Shown here in pieces: positions 8,806-18,139 of a stretch of 64,000 nucleotides of DNA. The DNA is from Luteimonas mephitis DSM 12574 (GTDB lineage: Bacteria > Pseudomonadota > Gammaproteobacteria > Xanthomonadales > Xanthomonadaceae): contig NZ_KE383816.1 in assembly GCF_000422305.1 (NCBI RefSeq), forward strand, positions 110,431 through 174,430, written 5' to 3'. Under the pieces are notes generated by a model. That model was not told the DNA's origin. It made no database searches and worked only from the letters and a program-made list of their open reading frames with translations. A program made the position numbers and the translations under genes. How positions within the stretch are numbered: the first letter of the stretch is position 1; every line of letters starts with the position of its first letter.

Positions 8806-9759
8806 CTATTCGCGGAAGATCGCGGTGCCGCGCGTGCCGTCCGGCCGCACCCAGCCGCGGTACATGCCCGAGGTGTTGAAGGACATGACGATGTTGCCGT
8901 CGCGGTCGAGCGCGATTGCGCCGCCGTCGCCGCCCAGGTCCGGTACCGCGCCAAGGATCACCGCGTCGGTCGCAGCCTGCAGCGTGTCGCCGCGGTAGGC
9001 CACGCGCGCGGCGATGTCGTGCGCAACGGCGCAGCGGATGAAAAATTCGCCCCAGCCGGTGCCCGAGATCCCGCAGCGTTCGTCGGCCCATGTACCGGCG
9101 CCGACCAGCGGCGTGTCGCCGACCCGGCCCCAGCGCTTGTTGGTCATGCCGCCGGTGGATGTCGCGGTGGCGATGTGGCCGTCCGCATCCAACGCCACCG
9201 CGCCGACGGTGCCGAAGTACTTGCCCTTGAGGTTCTCCGCGGCATCGGCATCGGCACATTCGCGCGCTTGCGCCTGTTCCAGCTCGCGTCGCCGGTGCGG
9301 GGTATCGAAGTACGCGTTGGGAACCTGTTCGATATCGCTGCGCGTATCGGCGAAATCCTTCGCGCCGGCACCGACCAGCAGCACGTGCGGCGAGTGCTCC
9401 ATTACCGCGCGCGCCAGCGAGACCGGATTGCGGATGCTGGTGACGCCCGCCACCGCCCCGGCGCGGCGAGTGTGGCCTTCCATCACCGAGGCGTCCAGTT
9501 CGTGCCGGCCGTCGGCATCGAAGACCGCGCCGTGGCCGGCGTTGAAGCGTGGCGAATCCTCCAGCGCGCGCACCGCGGCCTCGACCGCGTCGAGTGCGCT
9601 GCCGCCGCGGTCGAGCACGGCGTGGCCGGCGTCGAGCGCCTTGCCCAGATCGGCGTGGATCGCGCGCTCGTCCTCGGCGCCGAGCATGTCGCGTTCGATG
9701 ACGCCGGCCCCGCCATGGATGACGAGCGCGACGGGCCTAGGTTGGGATTTCGTGTTCAT
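8806..9759 (-). CDS. iaaA: Isoaspartyl peptidase / type III L-asparaginase (N-terminal nucleophile hydrolase)
   Basis: Protein of 317 residues of the plant-type asparaginase family, which matures by self-cleavage and hydrolyses isoaspartyl dipeptides and asparagine. The N-terminal LVIHGGAGVI motif and the autocleavage site KYFGTVGAVALD, in which the Thr becomes the nucleophile, are both intact, as are the substrate-loop GGMTNKRWGRVGDTP and the C-terminal GGDGGAIALD. No signal peptide is seen, so it should act in the cytoplasm on isopeptides from protein or glutathione-like turnover. Confidence 0.93.
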   Translation of the reverse strand: MNTKSQPRPVALVIHGGAGVIERDMLGAEDERAIHADLGKALDAGHAVLDRGGSALDAVEAAVRALEDSPRFNAGHGAVFDADGRHELDASVMEGHTRRAGAVAGVTSIRNPVSLARAVMEHSPHVLLVGAGAKDFADTRSDIEQVPNAYFDTPHRRRELEQAQARECADADAAENLKGKYFGTVGAVALDADGHIATATSTGGMTNKRWGRVGDTPLVGAGTWADERCGISGTGWGEFFIRCAVAHDIAARVAYRGDTLQAATDAVILGAVPDLGGDGGAIALDRDGNIVMSFNTSGMYRGWVRPDGTRGTAIFRE

Positions 9760-9799
9760 CGCGACAGGATATTCGATTGGCGGCGATGCCCCGGGTTTT

Positions 9800-9822
9800 G
9801 CAGGAGCGGCTTCAGCCGCGAG
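9800..9822. repeat. GGAGCGGCTTCAGCCGC palindromic element
   Basis: A short palindrome, GCAGGAGCGGCTTCAGCCGCGA, in the 92-bp gap between isoaspartyl peptidase and the ABC permease. The pattern matches a palindrome commonly scattered through Xanthomonadaceae and pseudomonad genomes. Single copy in this window. Confidence 0.6.
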
Positions 9823-9851
9823 CTCTCGATCTTCGGACAGAAGCGCGCGGC

Positions 9852-11087
9852 CTACTGCTGCCGTAGCGCCTCGATCGGGTCGAGCTGCGAGGCCTTGCGC
9901 GCCGGGTAGTAGCCGAAGAACAGGCCGGTGCTGATCGAGAACACCGCCGCCAGCGCCACGACCTGCCCGTTCAGCGCCACTGGCAGTTCGCTGAACTTGC
10001 CGACCAGCAGCGCCCCGGCCACGCCGATGGCGATGCCGATCACCCCGCCGATCAGCGAGATCAGCATCGCCTCGGCGAGGAACTGCCGGCGCACGTCGGA
10101 CGGACCCGCGCCCACCGCCATGCGCAGGCCGATCTCGCGGATGCGCTCGGTCACCGACACCAGCATGATGTTCATGATGCCGATGCCGCCGATGACCAGG
10201 CAGATCGTCGCCACAGCGCCCAGCAGCTTGGACATCAGGTTGGTGGTGGCGGTGCGGGTGGCAACGATCTCGCTGATGTTGCGCACGCGGAAATCATCGT
10301 CGTCGCCGGGCCGGATCTTGTGGCGCTGGCGCAGCAGCGCCTCGACCTCGCCCTGCACGTAGTCCAGGTCGTCGGCGCTGGTGACGGTCAGCGCGATCTG
10401 CATCACCGCGCTCGGCGGCAGGCCCATCATCCCGAGCAGGCGCCGGCGCCCGGTTTCCAGCGGCACCATCAGGACGTCGTCCTGGTCCTGCCCGAAGCCG
10501 CCCTGTCCCTTCGGCGCCAGCGTGCCGACGACGGTGAACGGCACCCGGCCCAGGCGGATGGTCTGGCCGACGCCGCTGTCGTCGCCAAACAACTCACGGC
10601 GCACGGTCTCGCCGATGATCACGTGCTTGGCGGCGCTGCTGTAGTCCTGCGCCTCGAACCCGTCGCCCTGGGCGATCTTCCAGTCGTTGATCGCGAACCA
10701 GTCCGGCTGCACGCCCTGCCAGCTGGTCGCGGCGTTGTTCTCGGCGAACACCACCTGGGTGTTGCCGCGCAGCGCGCCGGCGACGTACTGCACCTCCGGG
10801 ATCTCGCTGCGGATCGCATCCACGTCGCCTTCGCTCAGCGTGTAGAAACTGCTTGCGCCCTGCCGCGCGCCGCCCGGGCCGCGGCCGGCACCCGGCGAAA
10901 CGTCCAGGCGCTGCGAGCCCAGGCCGGACACCAGGCTGTCGATCTCGCGCTGCGTGCCCTGCCCCACGGACACCATCACGATCACCGCGGCGATGCCGAT
11001 GATGACGCCCAGCGAAGTCAGCGCGCTGCGCATCCAGTTGCCGCGCAGGGCGTGGATGGCGGTGCGCAGGATGTCGGTGAAGTTCAT
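9852..11087 (-). CDS. MacB/FtsX-type ABC transporter permease
   Basis: Inner-membrane permease (411 residues) of the type VII/MacB class without its own ATPase domain. The architecture is TM helix 1 at about 20-45 ([20 protein letters not shown]), a periplasmic MacB-PCD domain at about 50-285, then three TM helices forming the FtsX core, ending [10 protein letters not shown]. It works with the ATPase and adaptor encoded upstream. Its ATG is immediately preceded by a G-rich heptad array (plus strand), so no Shine-Dalgarno sequence is visible and translation may be weak or coupled. The transported molecule is unknown. Confidence 0.93.
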   Translation of the reverse strand: MNFTDILRTAIHALRGNWMRSALTSLGVIIGIAAVIVMVSVGQGTQREIDSLVSGLGSQRLDVSPGAGRGPGGARQGASSFYTLSEGDVDAIRSEIPEVQYVAGALRGNTQVVFAENNAATSWQGVQPDWFAINDWKIAQGDGFEAQDYSSAAKHVIIGETVRRELFGDDSGVGQTIRLGRVPFTVVGTLAPKGQGGFGQDQDDVLMVPLETGRRRLLGMMGLPPSAVMQIALTVTSADDLDYVQGEVEALLRQRHKIRPGDDDDFRVRNISEIVATRTATTNLMSKLLGAVATICLVIGGIGIMNIMLVSVTERIREIGLRMAVGAGPSDVRRQFLAEAMLISLIGGVIGIAIGVAGALLVGKFSELPVALNGQVVALAAVFSISTGLFFGYYPARKASQLDPIEALRQQ

Positions 11088-11172
11088 GGTTGGGGATTGG
11101 GGATTGGGGATTGGAGATTGGGGACTGGGGGCTGGGGACTGGGGACTGGAGATTGGGGATTGGGAATTGGAG
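11088..11172. repeat. Heptameric GGGATTG-type tandem repeat (about 12 units)
   Basis: About twelve 7-bp units of the form G-A/G-T/C-TGGG run without interruption (GATTGGG, GACTGGG, GGCTGGG, GATTGGA). The plus strand contains several sets of four G4 tracts with 2-3-nt loops, a canonical G-quadruplex arrangement. It sits between the ATPase and permease genes of the export operon and touches the permease start codon. On the coding (minus) strand it reads as C-rich units and replaces the ribosome-binding region. Confidence 0.95.
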
Positions 11173-11233
11173 GAACGACGTCAGGAATTCGGGGACATGG
11201 GAGGCCATGGGAACGGCCATGGCCGCGAGCGTG

Positions 11234-11941
11234 TCACGAGCCGCGTTCCTGCTCGTGCAATTCGCCGTCGTGCATCACGAAGGTGCGGTCCGCGTGCGCG
11301 GCGACTTCGGCATCGTGGGTGATCAGCACCACGGTGTGGTCGGCATCGCGCAGCCGCTTGAACAGCGCGAGGATCTCCTCGCCGGTCTTGCTGTCCAGCG
11401 CGCCGGTGGGCTCGTCGGCCAGCAGGATCGGCGGCTGGTTGATCAGCGCGCGCGCGATCGCCACGCGCTGCTGCTGGCCGCCGGACAGCTCGCTGGGCAG
11501 GTGGCCCGCGCGCTCGGCCAGGCCGACCGCGGCCAGCGCCTGCCGCGCACGCTCATGGCGTTCGGCCACGGGCACGCGCGCGTAGCCCAGCGGCATCGCC
11601 ACGTTGTCCAGCGCCGTCATCCGCGGCAGCAGGTTGAAGCCCTGGAACACGAAGCCGATCTTGTCGCGGCGCAGGGTCGCCAGCTCCTCGGCGTCGAGGG
11701 TCGACACGTCGACGCCGTCGCAGGCGTAGCGGCCGCTGCTCGCGGTATCGAGGCAGCCGATCAGGTTCATCAGCGTGGACTTGCCCGAGCCGGACGGCCC
11801 CATGATCGCGACGAAATCGCCGCGGCCGATGCGCAGGTCCACGTCCCTGAGCGCGACCACCTCGGCCTGCGTGCCCGGCGAGTAGACCTTGCCAAGGCCG
11901 CGCGTCTCGATCACCGCGGCCTGCTGGACGGCCGCGTTCAT
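11234..11941 (-). CDS. MacB/LolD-type ABC transporter ATP-binding protein
   Basis: ATPase of 235 residues driving the partner permease. Walker [11 protein letters not shown]-loop region [18 protein letters not shown], signature [15 protein letters not shown] and Walker [13 protein letters not shown] are all intact; these are typical of the MacB/LolD/FtsE group. It overlaps the adaptor gene by 4 bp upstream (ATGA), and 146 bp containing the heptad repeat separate it from the permease downstream. Confidence 0.95.
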   Translation of the reverse strand: MNAAVQQAAVIETRGLGKVYSPGTQAEVVALRDVDLRIGRGDFVAIMGPSGSGKSTLMNLIGCLDTASSGRYACDGVDVSTLDAEELATLRRDKIGFVFQGFNLLPRMTALDNVAMPLGYARVPVAERHERARQALAAVGLAERAGHLPSELSGGQQQRVAIARALINQPPILLADEPTGALDSKTGEEILALFKRLRDADHTVVLITHDAEVAAHADRTFVMHDGELHEQERGS

Positions 11942-13452
11942 TGCCGCGCGCGCTCACCGGTGACCACCACGTCGCCGGCCTTGATGTCGCCGGACACCTC
12001 GGTGCTGGTGCCGTCGCTTGCGCCGATCCGCACCATCGTCATCTGCGGTTGATCGCCGACCAGCTTGTACAGCGGGGCGCGGCGCGCGCCGACCAGCGCG
12101 GCGACGGCGGCATCCCACTGCTTGCGCCGGGCATCGTCGAGCGACGCGCGGAAACCGGCGAAATCCTGCTGGTAGCGCTCCAGCATGCGCTGGCGCATCT
12201 GCGCCTGCATCGATCCGTCGCCACCGCCCGCGGACCGCGGACCGCCGCCACGCCCGCCGAACAGGCTGTTGCCACCGCCCTGTTGCGGTGCGGCCTGTCG
12301 CGCCGCCTGGCGTTGCCTGATCGCTTCGATCGCGGCATCGAACGCCGCCTGCTGCGTGGCGTCCAGCTTCAGCGTTGCGGCGGTGCGGGCGAGATCGTCC
12401 GCAACCCCGGCGCCGCTGCCGCGCGGGGCGCGCGCCTGCGGTCCCGCCGCGGCGGCGTCGTCGGCCGGCTTGTAGCGCAACGCCGCATTGGCGACCTTGA
12501 GTACGCCGTCGCGCTTGCTGACCTCGATCTCGGCGTTCACGGTCAGGCCCGGCAGCAGGGTGCCATCGGTGTTGTCCACGGTGACCACGACCGGATAGGT
12601 GACGACGTTGTTGGTGGTCGTCGCCGACAGCCGCACCTGTTCGACCACACCCTTGAACTGGCGGTCCGGGAAGGCGTCGGCGGTGAACGACACCGCCTGC
12701 CCGGCCTTGACCTGGCCGATGTCGGATTCATCGACCGCCAGTTCGATCTTCATCTTGCCGAGGTCTTCGGCGATGGTGAACAGCTCCGGTGCCTGCAGGG
12801 AGGCGGCGACGGTCTGGCCCGGCTCGATGGTGCGGGTGAGCACCACGCCATCCACCGGCGAACGGATCACGGTGCGGCCGAGGTTGATGCGGGTGGTCTC
12901 GGTGGATGCGGCCTGCTGGCGGATCTGCGCCTGCGCCGAATTGACCTGCGCCCGGGCCTGGTCGCGCGCGGCGCGAGCGAGGTCGATGTCGCTCCTGGCC
13001 ACCAGCTGCTGCGCGCCCAGCTCGGACTTGCGGCGGAAGTCGGCCTCGGCGTTGGCCAGCGTGGCCTGCGCCTGTCGCAGCGACGCCTGCGCACTGGCGA
13101 CCTGGGCGTTGCCCTGGTTGATCTGCGCTTCGTAGGTGCTCGGGTCGATGCGCGCGATCACCTGGCCCTTGGCGACCTTGTCGTTGAAGTCGACCAGCAC
13201 ATCGGTGACCTGGCCGGAGACCTGGCTGCCGACGGTCACGGTCGAGATCGCGCTCAGCGTGCCGGTCGCGGAAATCGCCACCCGGATGTCGCCGCGTTCG
13301 ACCGTCGTGGTTCGCCACGCGCCTTCATCGGCGGCGGCGCGATGGGCCTTCCAGTACCACCCGGCCAGCACCGCCAGTGCAACCACGACCGCGCCCACCA
13401 GCAGGCGCCGCGTCGCGCGGGAGGGGATCGGCTTCTTGCGGGGTGTGCTCAT
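11938..13452 (-). CDS. MacA-like periplasmic adaptor with an inserted helical segment
   Basis: Membrane-fusion protein anchoring the export system to an outer-membrane channel. It has an N-terminal TM anchor (about 15-35), a split biotinyl-lipoyl domain ([20 protein letters not shown] ... [18 protein letters not shown]), a long coiled-coil hairpin of Ala/Gln-rich repeats (about 115-190) and beta-barrel domains. At 504 residues it is about 100 longer than usual. The extra part, about 330-460, contains [20 protein letters not shown], a Gly/Arg-rich linker and a second helix, resembling an LTxxQ (Spy/CpxP-like) helical pair. No tolC-like gene is nearby. Confidence 0.92.
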   Translation of the reverse strand: MSTPRKKPIPSRATRRLLVGAVVVALAVLAGWYWKAHRAAADEGAWRTTTVERGDIRVAISATGTLSAISTVTVGSQVSGQVTDVLVDFNDKVAKGQVIARIDPSTYEAQINQGNAQVASAQASLRQAQATLANAEADFRRKSELGAQQLVARSDIDLARAARDQARAQVNSAQAQIRQQAASTETTRINLGRTVIRSPVDGVVLTRTIEPGQTVAASLQAPELFTIAEDLGKMKIELAVDESDIGQVKAGQAVSFTADAFPDRQFKGVVEQVRLSATTTNNVVTYPVVVTVDNTDGTLLPGLTVNAEIEVSKRDGVLKVANAALRYKPADDAAAAGPQARAPRGSGAGVADDLARTAATLKLDATQQAAFDAAIEAIRQRQAARQAAPQQGGGNSLFGGRGGGPRSAGGGDGSMQAQMRQRMLERYQQDFAGFRASLDDARRKQWDAAVAALVGARRAPLYKLVGDQPQMTMVRIGASDGTSTEVSGDIKAGDVVVTGERARQ

Positions 13453-13574
13453 GCGTCGCGTTCACGGGAAAGGATATCGACGTCAATCAACGCGCAGGCA
13501 GGTGACGGGTTGACAGCCTCCGCCTGCAGCAGGCGGCCGGCGATGGAACCCTGTCTGCACGCGCGGCAAGGATC

Positions 13575-14861
13575 TCAGGCAAGCACATCGCGGGCGAAGT
13601 CGATGGTCACGACCGTCCCGACCCCCGGCGTGCTGCCCAGGTTCACGGTCCAGCCGAAGCGCTCGGCCAGCCGGCGCACGATCGGCAGGCCCATGCCCTT
13701 GCCGGTCGGGTTGACAAGGTCGGCGCGATAGAACGGGTCCCAGGCGCGGTCCAGCACCTCGGGCGCCATCCCGATGCCGGTGTCGGCGACGACCAAGCTG
13801 CCGCGCTCGATGCGCACCTCGATGCGTCCACGCTCGGTGAACACGCAGGCGTTGTCCAGCACCTGCCCGAGCATCACAGCCAGCACGCGCGGCGACGCGT
13901 GCAGGCGCGGCGACGCCGCCGCAACCACTTCCAGCTCCACGGGCTTTCCGGCGAGCAGCGGGCGCACCTTCTCGACCTCCTCGTCGACGATTGCGGCAAC
14001 GTCGAAATCCTCGGTCAGCGGGGCCTCTCCACGCTCGCGGGCCAGGATCAGGAAAGCGTCGATGATCGCCTCCATGTCGCGCCCGGCCTGCCGCATCCGC
14101 AGCAGCGTGCGATGCCCCCTCGACGGAATGTCCGCGTCGGCCAGCATCATGTCGGTCGCCACCCGGATCACGGTCAGCGGCGTACGCAGTTCATGGCTGG
14201 CGTCGCGGGTGAAGTCGCGCTCGCGGGCGACCAGGTCGCGGGTACGCCGTGCCAGGTTGCGCAGCGCGCTGGTCAGCTGCCCGACTTCGTCGCCGCCGTC
14301 ACCCGGCACGTGGCCGGGCGCAATGGTGTGCATGTCCGGCCTGCCCGGATCCCAGCGGGCAACCTGGCCTGCCAGCCAGCTTACCGGGGTCACCAGCCGC
14401 TTCGACGTGCGGTAGGTCAGCCACGTGGTCAGGTAGACGGCCAGCAGGGCCAGCAGCATCGTCACCAGCCCCGCGCGACGGATGATCGCGTCGAGCAGGT
14501 CGAACGACATCACCAGGTAAAGCCGTCCCTGCGGTCGTTCTTCGACGATCAGCTTGCGATTGCGGCCTGGCAGGTCGAACACGCCGGCGCCGTAACCGCG
14601 CAGCCCGGCGGGCACGCGATCATGCTGCTCTCCGCTGGCGACGAAGTAGCCATGCAGGGTCGAAGTGCGGGGCAGCGGATACGCCGGGTCGCGCGCGCGG
14701 CCGTTCCAGAACTCCTGGGCTTCGCTGCGCAGCTGCTGCCCGGTCAACGCTTCCTTGACGATGCTGCTGGTAGCGACGGCGCCGACGATCACGACAACGC
14801 TTGCCAGCATCACCTGCAGGATGAAGGCGTGGCGAAGCTTGCGAGGCAGGCCTTCGGGCAT
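13575..14861 (-). CDS. Two-component sensor histidine kinase
   Basis: Membrane kinase of 428 residues: TM1 about 12-34, periplasmic sensor about 35-135, TM2 about 137-158, HAMP-like linker, then a DHp domain with the phosphoacceptor His223 in DASHELRTPLTVIR and an HATPase domain with DNACVFTE (N box), VVADTGIGM (G1) and GKGMGLPIVRRL (G2). The partner regulator lies 21 bp upstream in the same operon. The signal is unknown; the periplasmic part shows no motif that I recognise. Confidence 0.94.
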   Translation of the reverse strand: MPEGLPRKLRHAFILQVMLASVVVIVGAVATSSIVKEALTGQQLRSEAQEFWNGRARDPAYPLPRTSTLHGYFVASGEQHDRVPAGLRGYGAGVFDLPGRNRKLIVEERPQGRLYLVMSFDLLDAIIRRAGLVTMLLALLAVYLTTWLTYRTSKRLVTPVSWLAGQVARWDPGRPDMHTIAPGHVPGDGGDEVGQLTSALRNLARRTRDLVARERDFTRDASHELRTPLTVIRVATDMMLADADIPSRGHRTLLRMRQAGRDMEAIIDAFLILARERGEAPLTEDFDVAAIVDEEVEKVRPLLAGKPVELEVVAAASPRLHASPRVLAVMLGQVLDNACVFTERGRIEVRIERGSLVVADTGIGMAPEVLDRAWDPFYRADLVNPTGKGMGLPIVRRLAERFGWTVNLGSTPGVGTVVTIDFARDVLA

Positions 14862-14882
14862 GATGGCGAGCAGGCGCCGGCG

Positions 14883-15596
14883 TCAGCTCGGCGGCTGCTC
14901 GATGTCGGCGATCCGGTAGCCGGCGCTCTGCACGGTATGCAGCAGCGGCTTGTCGAACGGCTTGTCGATGGTCTTGCGCAGGTTGTACAGGTGGCTGCGC
15001 AGGGTGTCCGAGTCGGGCAGGCTGTTGCCCCAGATCTCGCGCTCGATCTCCTGCCGGTTGACCACCCGCGGCGACTCGCGCATCAGGATCGTGAGCAGCT
15101 TCAGCCCGATCGGCGAGAGCTGCAGCTCGTTGCCGCCGCGGGTGGCGCGCAGCGAGGCCGGGTCCAGCACCAGGTCGGCGACCTTGAGCACTTCCGAGCC
15201 GACCTGCCGGCGCTCGCGCCGGATCAGCGCGCGCAGGCGGGCCTCGAGTTCCTGGATCGCGAACGGCTTGGTCAGGTAGTCGTCGGCGCCGGCGCCCAGG
15301 CCGGTGAGCTTCTCGTCAAGCGTGTCGCGGGCGGTCAGCATCAGTACCGGCGTCGACTTGCGCGCTTCCTCGCGCAGCCGCTTGCACACCTCGATGCCGT
15401 CGAGCCGCGGCAGCATCAGGTCGAGCACGACGACGTCATAGGTGTTCTCGGCCGCGAGGCGATAGCCATCCAGGCCGTCGGAGGCGTAGTCGACTTCGAA
15501 CCCGCGACCCTCCAGGTATTCGCCCACCATTTCCGAGATGTTGCGGTTGTCCTCGACGATGAGGACGAGACCGCCCGGTTCCGTTGATCCGCGCAT
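14883..15596 (-). CDS. OmpR/PhoB-family response regulator
   Basis: DNA-binding regulator of 237 residues. Receiver domain 8-125 has the acidic pair in VEDNRN, the phosphoacceptor in VVVLDLMLPRLDG, the Thr in LMLTARD and the Lys in DDYLTKPF. The winged-helix domain follows, ending LHTVQSAGYRIA. The reading frame stays open far upstream into the next kinase gene, but ATG at 15596 gives the correct domain start. It is cotranscribed with the kinase downstream; targets are not evident. Confidence 0.94.
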   Translation of the reverse strand: MRGSTEPGGLVLIVEDNRNISEMVGEYLEGRGFEVDYASDGLDGYRLAAENTYDVVVLDLMLPRLDGIEVCKRLREEARKSTPVLMLTARDTLDEKLTGLGAGADDYLTKPFAIQELEARLRALIRRERRQVGSEVLKVADLVLDPASLRATRGGNELQLSPIGLKLLTILMRESPRVVNRQEIEREIWGNSLPDSDTLRSHLYNLRKTIDKPFDKPLLHTVQSAGYRIADIEQPPS

Positions 15597-15688
15597 GCCT
15601 GCTCCAGCAAAGTTATGAATCGGGGTGGTGTCTTCAGGTTTGTGAAGGCTGCCGTTTCCGGGGTGGAGACGCCGTGAAGACGACACGC

Positions 15689-17038
15689 TCAAACGGCGAC
15701 GCCCGCACCCCAGGCAAAGCGCACGCGCAGCCCGCCCAGCGGCGAGGCATCCAGGAGGATACGGCCGTGGCTGGCCTCGACCATCTCGCGCGCGATCGAC
15801 AGGCCAAGGCCGCTGCCACCCGCCTCGTCCAGGCGGCTGCCGCGGACCAACGCCTGTTCCAGCAGTTGCGGAGGGATGCCGGCGCCGTCGTCCTCGACGG
15901 ACAGGCTGGTCCATTCCGGCCCGGCGGCGCCGATGATGCGTACCTGGCGCCGCGCGTACTTGACCGCGTTCTCGAGCACCGCGCCGACGATCTCGGAGAG
16001 GTGTTCGTCCTGCATCGACAGCTGCAGGGCGGCGGGGATGTCGATGGCGAAGGCGAGCTGGCCACCCTGTTCGGTGTGCTCGAGCACGTTCACCAGCCGC
16101 TCGACCACCGCGCGCACGTTCGCGCTGGCGCCGGGCAGGCGCCCCATCCGCGCCAACCGCATCCGCGCCAGCTCTGCTTCGACCACGCGGCCGATCACGG
16201 CGATGGCGCGGTCCATGCCTTCCGCGGCGGAGTCGGCGCCGGCCTCGCGCGCGCGGCGACTCTGCGCGGCCAATGCCGCCAACGGTGTCTTCAATCCGTG
16301 TGCCAGGTCCGCGGCCCGGTGGCGCGCAAACTCGAGTTCGCCGGCGCGCGCATCGGCCAGTGAATTGATCGCCTGCACCAGCGGCTGGATCTCGCGCAGG
16401 CGCGCCGGCGGCAGGCGCGCATCCGCATCTTCCTCCAGTTTCACCAGGTCGCCGCGAATCCGCGCCAACGGCAACAGTCCCAGCTTGACCTGCAGCCATG
16501 CCGCCGCCGACAGCACTGCCCAGAGAATCGCGAGGAATACCGCCAGTTCACGCGCGAAGCCCGCGCGCGCCGTTGCCAGCGGCGTGGTGTCCTGCGCCAT
16601 CTGCACCACCACCGGCGCGTGGTCGGAGTCGATGACCAGGCTGCGTTCGAGCACCGCCACCGGTTGCCCGAAGGGGCCGGGCGCGCGGCGCATCCGCCAG
16701 CCATCGGCGGGGACGTCGGCGGGCACCGGCAGCGCCGCATCCCAGAGCGAGCGCGAACGCAGTGCACCTTCGCGCGCGGACACCTGCCAGTAGTAGCCGC
16801 CGGCGGGCTTGTCCAGGCGCGGGTCCACCGGCTGCGCGGCCAGCGTCGGCGCACCCGCCGGCGGCAACTCCAGGCCCGCGACCAGCACCAGCGCGCCGCG
16901 CGTCATCTCCACTTCGAGCTGTCGCTCCAGGTGCCGCCCGAACAGCAGCGTCATGAACGCCCACGCGATCGCCAGCGCCACCAGGATCGCCGCCGCCGCG
17001 GCCAGCAGCAGGCGCCAGCGCAGCGACCGCGCGATCAC
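15689..17038 (-). CDS. PhoQ-like sensor histidine kinase
   Basis: Protein of 449 residues with GTG start at 17038 overlapping the stop of the response-regulator gene by 4 bp (GTGA). TM1 is at about 8-30, the periplasmic domain at 31-165 and TM2 at 166-190. The H box ADLAHGLKTPLAAL, with His247, matches the PhoQ-type sequence (x-L-x-H-x-L-K-T-P-L), and the ATPase domain has ENAVKYARR, VEDDGAGIP and GSGLGLSIAREM. The acidic patch typical of enteric PhoQ is not obvious, so the stimulus may differ. Confidence 0.92.
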   Translation of the reverse strand: MIARSLRWRLLLAAAAAILVALAIAWAFMTLLFGRHLERQLEVEMTRGALVLVAGLELPPAGAPTLAAQPVDPRLDKPAGGYYWQVSAREGALRSRSLWDAALPVPADVPADGWRMRRAPGPFGQPVAVLERSLVIDSDHAPVVVQMAQDTTPLATARAGFARELAVFLAILWAVLSAAAWLQVKLGLLPLARIRGDLVKLEEDADARLPPARLREIQPLVQAINSLADARAGELEFARHRAADLAHGLKTPLAALAAQSRRAREAGADSAAEGMDRAIAVIGRVVEAELARMRLARMGRLPGASANVRAVVERLVNVLEHTEQGGQLAFAIDIPAALQLSMQDEHLSEIVGAVLENAVKYARRQVRIIGAAGPEWTSLSVEDDGAGIPPQLLEQALVRGSRLDEAGGSGLGLSIAREMVEASHGRILLDASPLGGLRVRFAWGAGVAV

Positions 17039-17697
17039 CCGCCCTGTTCCAGGAGGTAGCCGAAGCCGCGCCGGGTGGCGATGACCTCGCTGCCGAACTT
17101 GCGCCGCAGACGCGCCACGATCGCCTCGATCGCGTTCGCATCGCCGCTTTCTGTGGCGCCGTACAGGTGTTCGGCCAGCTCGCCAGCCGGCACCGCGCGC
17201 CCGGGCTGGTGGGCCAGGTAGTCGAGCAGGCGGAATTCCAGCGGCGAGATCCGCGCAGGCGCGCCGTCGAACGCGGCGCTCATGCGCACCGTGTCCAGGC
17301 GCAGCCGGCCGATCTCGATCACCGGCGAAAGCTTGCCGGCGCCGCGTCGCACCAGTCCGCGCACGCGCGCGACCAGCTCGCCCATCTGGAACGGCTTGGA
17401 CAGGTAGTCGTCCGCGCCAGCCTCGATGCCCTCGACTTTCTCGGTCCAGTCGCCGCGCGCGGAGACCACGATCACCGGGAACGTGCGCCCGGCCGCGCGC
17501 CAGCGCCGCAGCACCGTCAGTCCGTCGAGCTGCGGCAGGCCCAGGTCGAGGATGACCACGTCGTAGTCCTCGACGTCGCCCTGGTACCAGGCTGATTCGC
17601 CGTCGGCGACGGCGTCCACCACGAATCCGGCCGCCTCGAGCGCGCGCGCCAGGTCGGCGCGGATGTCGGGCTCGTCCTCGACGACCAGGCAACGCAT
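17035..17697 (-). CDS. PhoP-like response regulator
   Basis: OmpR-family regulator of 220 residues. The receiver (1-115) carries VVEDEPD, DVVILDLGLPQLDG with the phosphoacceptor Asp, VVSARGD and DDYLSKPF; the winged helix (125-220) ends VIATRRGFGYLLE. Its ATG overlaps the stop of the PepSY gene (TGATG) and its stop overlaps the kinase start, so PepSY, regulator and kinase form one tightly coupled operon. A candidate direct-repeat box lies upstream of the operon. Confidence 0.94.
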   Translation of the reverse strand: MRCLVVEDEPDIRADLARALEAAGFVVDAVADGESAWYQGDVEDYDVVILDLGLPQLDGLTVLRRWRAAGRTFPVIVVSARGDWTEKVEGIEAGADDYLSKPFQMGELVARVRGLVRRGAGKLSPVIEIGRLRLDTVRMSAAFDGAPARISPLEFRLLDYLAHQPGRAVPAGELAEHLYGATESGDANAIEAIVARLRRKFGSEVIATRRGFGYLLEQGG

Positions 17698-18041
17698 CAA
17701 TCGTCCTTGATCTTGAGCACCGCGCCATTGCGCGCATCGAGGGTGAGCTTGCGCACGCGCCCCGTGGCGGTAAGGACCTTGACTTTGTATTCCCAGACGC
17801 CGTCGTCGCGCTCGAGCTCGACCTCGATCACGTCGCCCGGCACGCGATGGCCGACGACCTCGAGGATCTGCGCCAGCGGCACGATCTCGCCGCGCCGCAG
17901 CAGCTCGCGCGCCTCGATGTGGTCGCTCTTGTCCGCCAGCGCGACGGGAACGGGAAGGATGGCCGCAATGCCGACGGACAGCGCCAGCACGAGCGGGCGG
18001 ATGCGGGGAAGACCGGTCAGGATGTTCATGGCGGGCAGCAT
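17697..18041 (-). CDS. PepSY-domain periplasmic protein
   Basis: Exported protein of 114 residues. ATG at 18041 is chosen because AGGAGGGG precedes it by six bases. A signal peptide ends near LPVPVALA at about residue 35, followed by a single PepSY domain (ELLRRGEIVPLAQILEVV ... EYKVKVLTATGRVRKLTLD). PepSY proteins commonly accompany PhoPQ-like systems and may modulate the sensor or a protease in the periplasm; here that role is inferred only from the operon. Confidence 0.88.
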   Translation of the reverse strand: MLPAMNILTGLPRIRPLVLALSVGIAAILPVPVALADKSDHIEARELLRRGEIVPLAQILEVVGHRVPGDVIEVELERDDGVWEYKVKVLTATGRVRKLTLDARNGAVLKIKDD

Positions 18042-18053
18042 GCGAAACCCCTC

Positions 18054-18070
18054 CTGACAGCAACCTGACA
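18054..18070. promoter_or_regulatory. Candidate OmpR/PhoP-type direct-repeat operator
   Basis: CTGACA-GCAAC-CTGACA: two identical hexamers separated by five bases, i.e. the 11-bp period typical of OmpR/PhoP-family boxes. It lies in the 98-bp gap between the PepSY-regulator-kinase operon and the divergent TonB-dependent receptor, adjacent to the PepSY ribosome-binding site. Either gene could be the target; the assignment rests on spacing alone. Confidence 0.4.
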
Positions 18071-18139
18071 TCGATCGTGTCCGTGCCGTCAGCGTATCGA
18101 GTCTAGCCTTGCAGCGACTTCCGGGGAACCAGACACGCC

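Noticed and set aside
8806..9759. Glycosylasparaginase or beta-aspartyl protease secreted for asparagine scavenging
   Set aside because: No signal peptide; motif set fits cytoplasmic isoaspartyl peptidase better.
14883..16499. Single long frame joining a kinase region to a response regulator
   Set aside because: Only the part from 15596 onward is homologous to a regulator; the upstream part is an off-frame reading of the PhoQ-like kinase gene.
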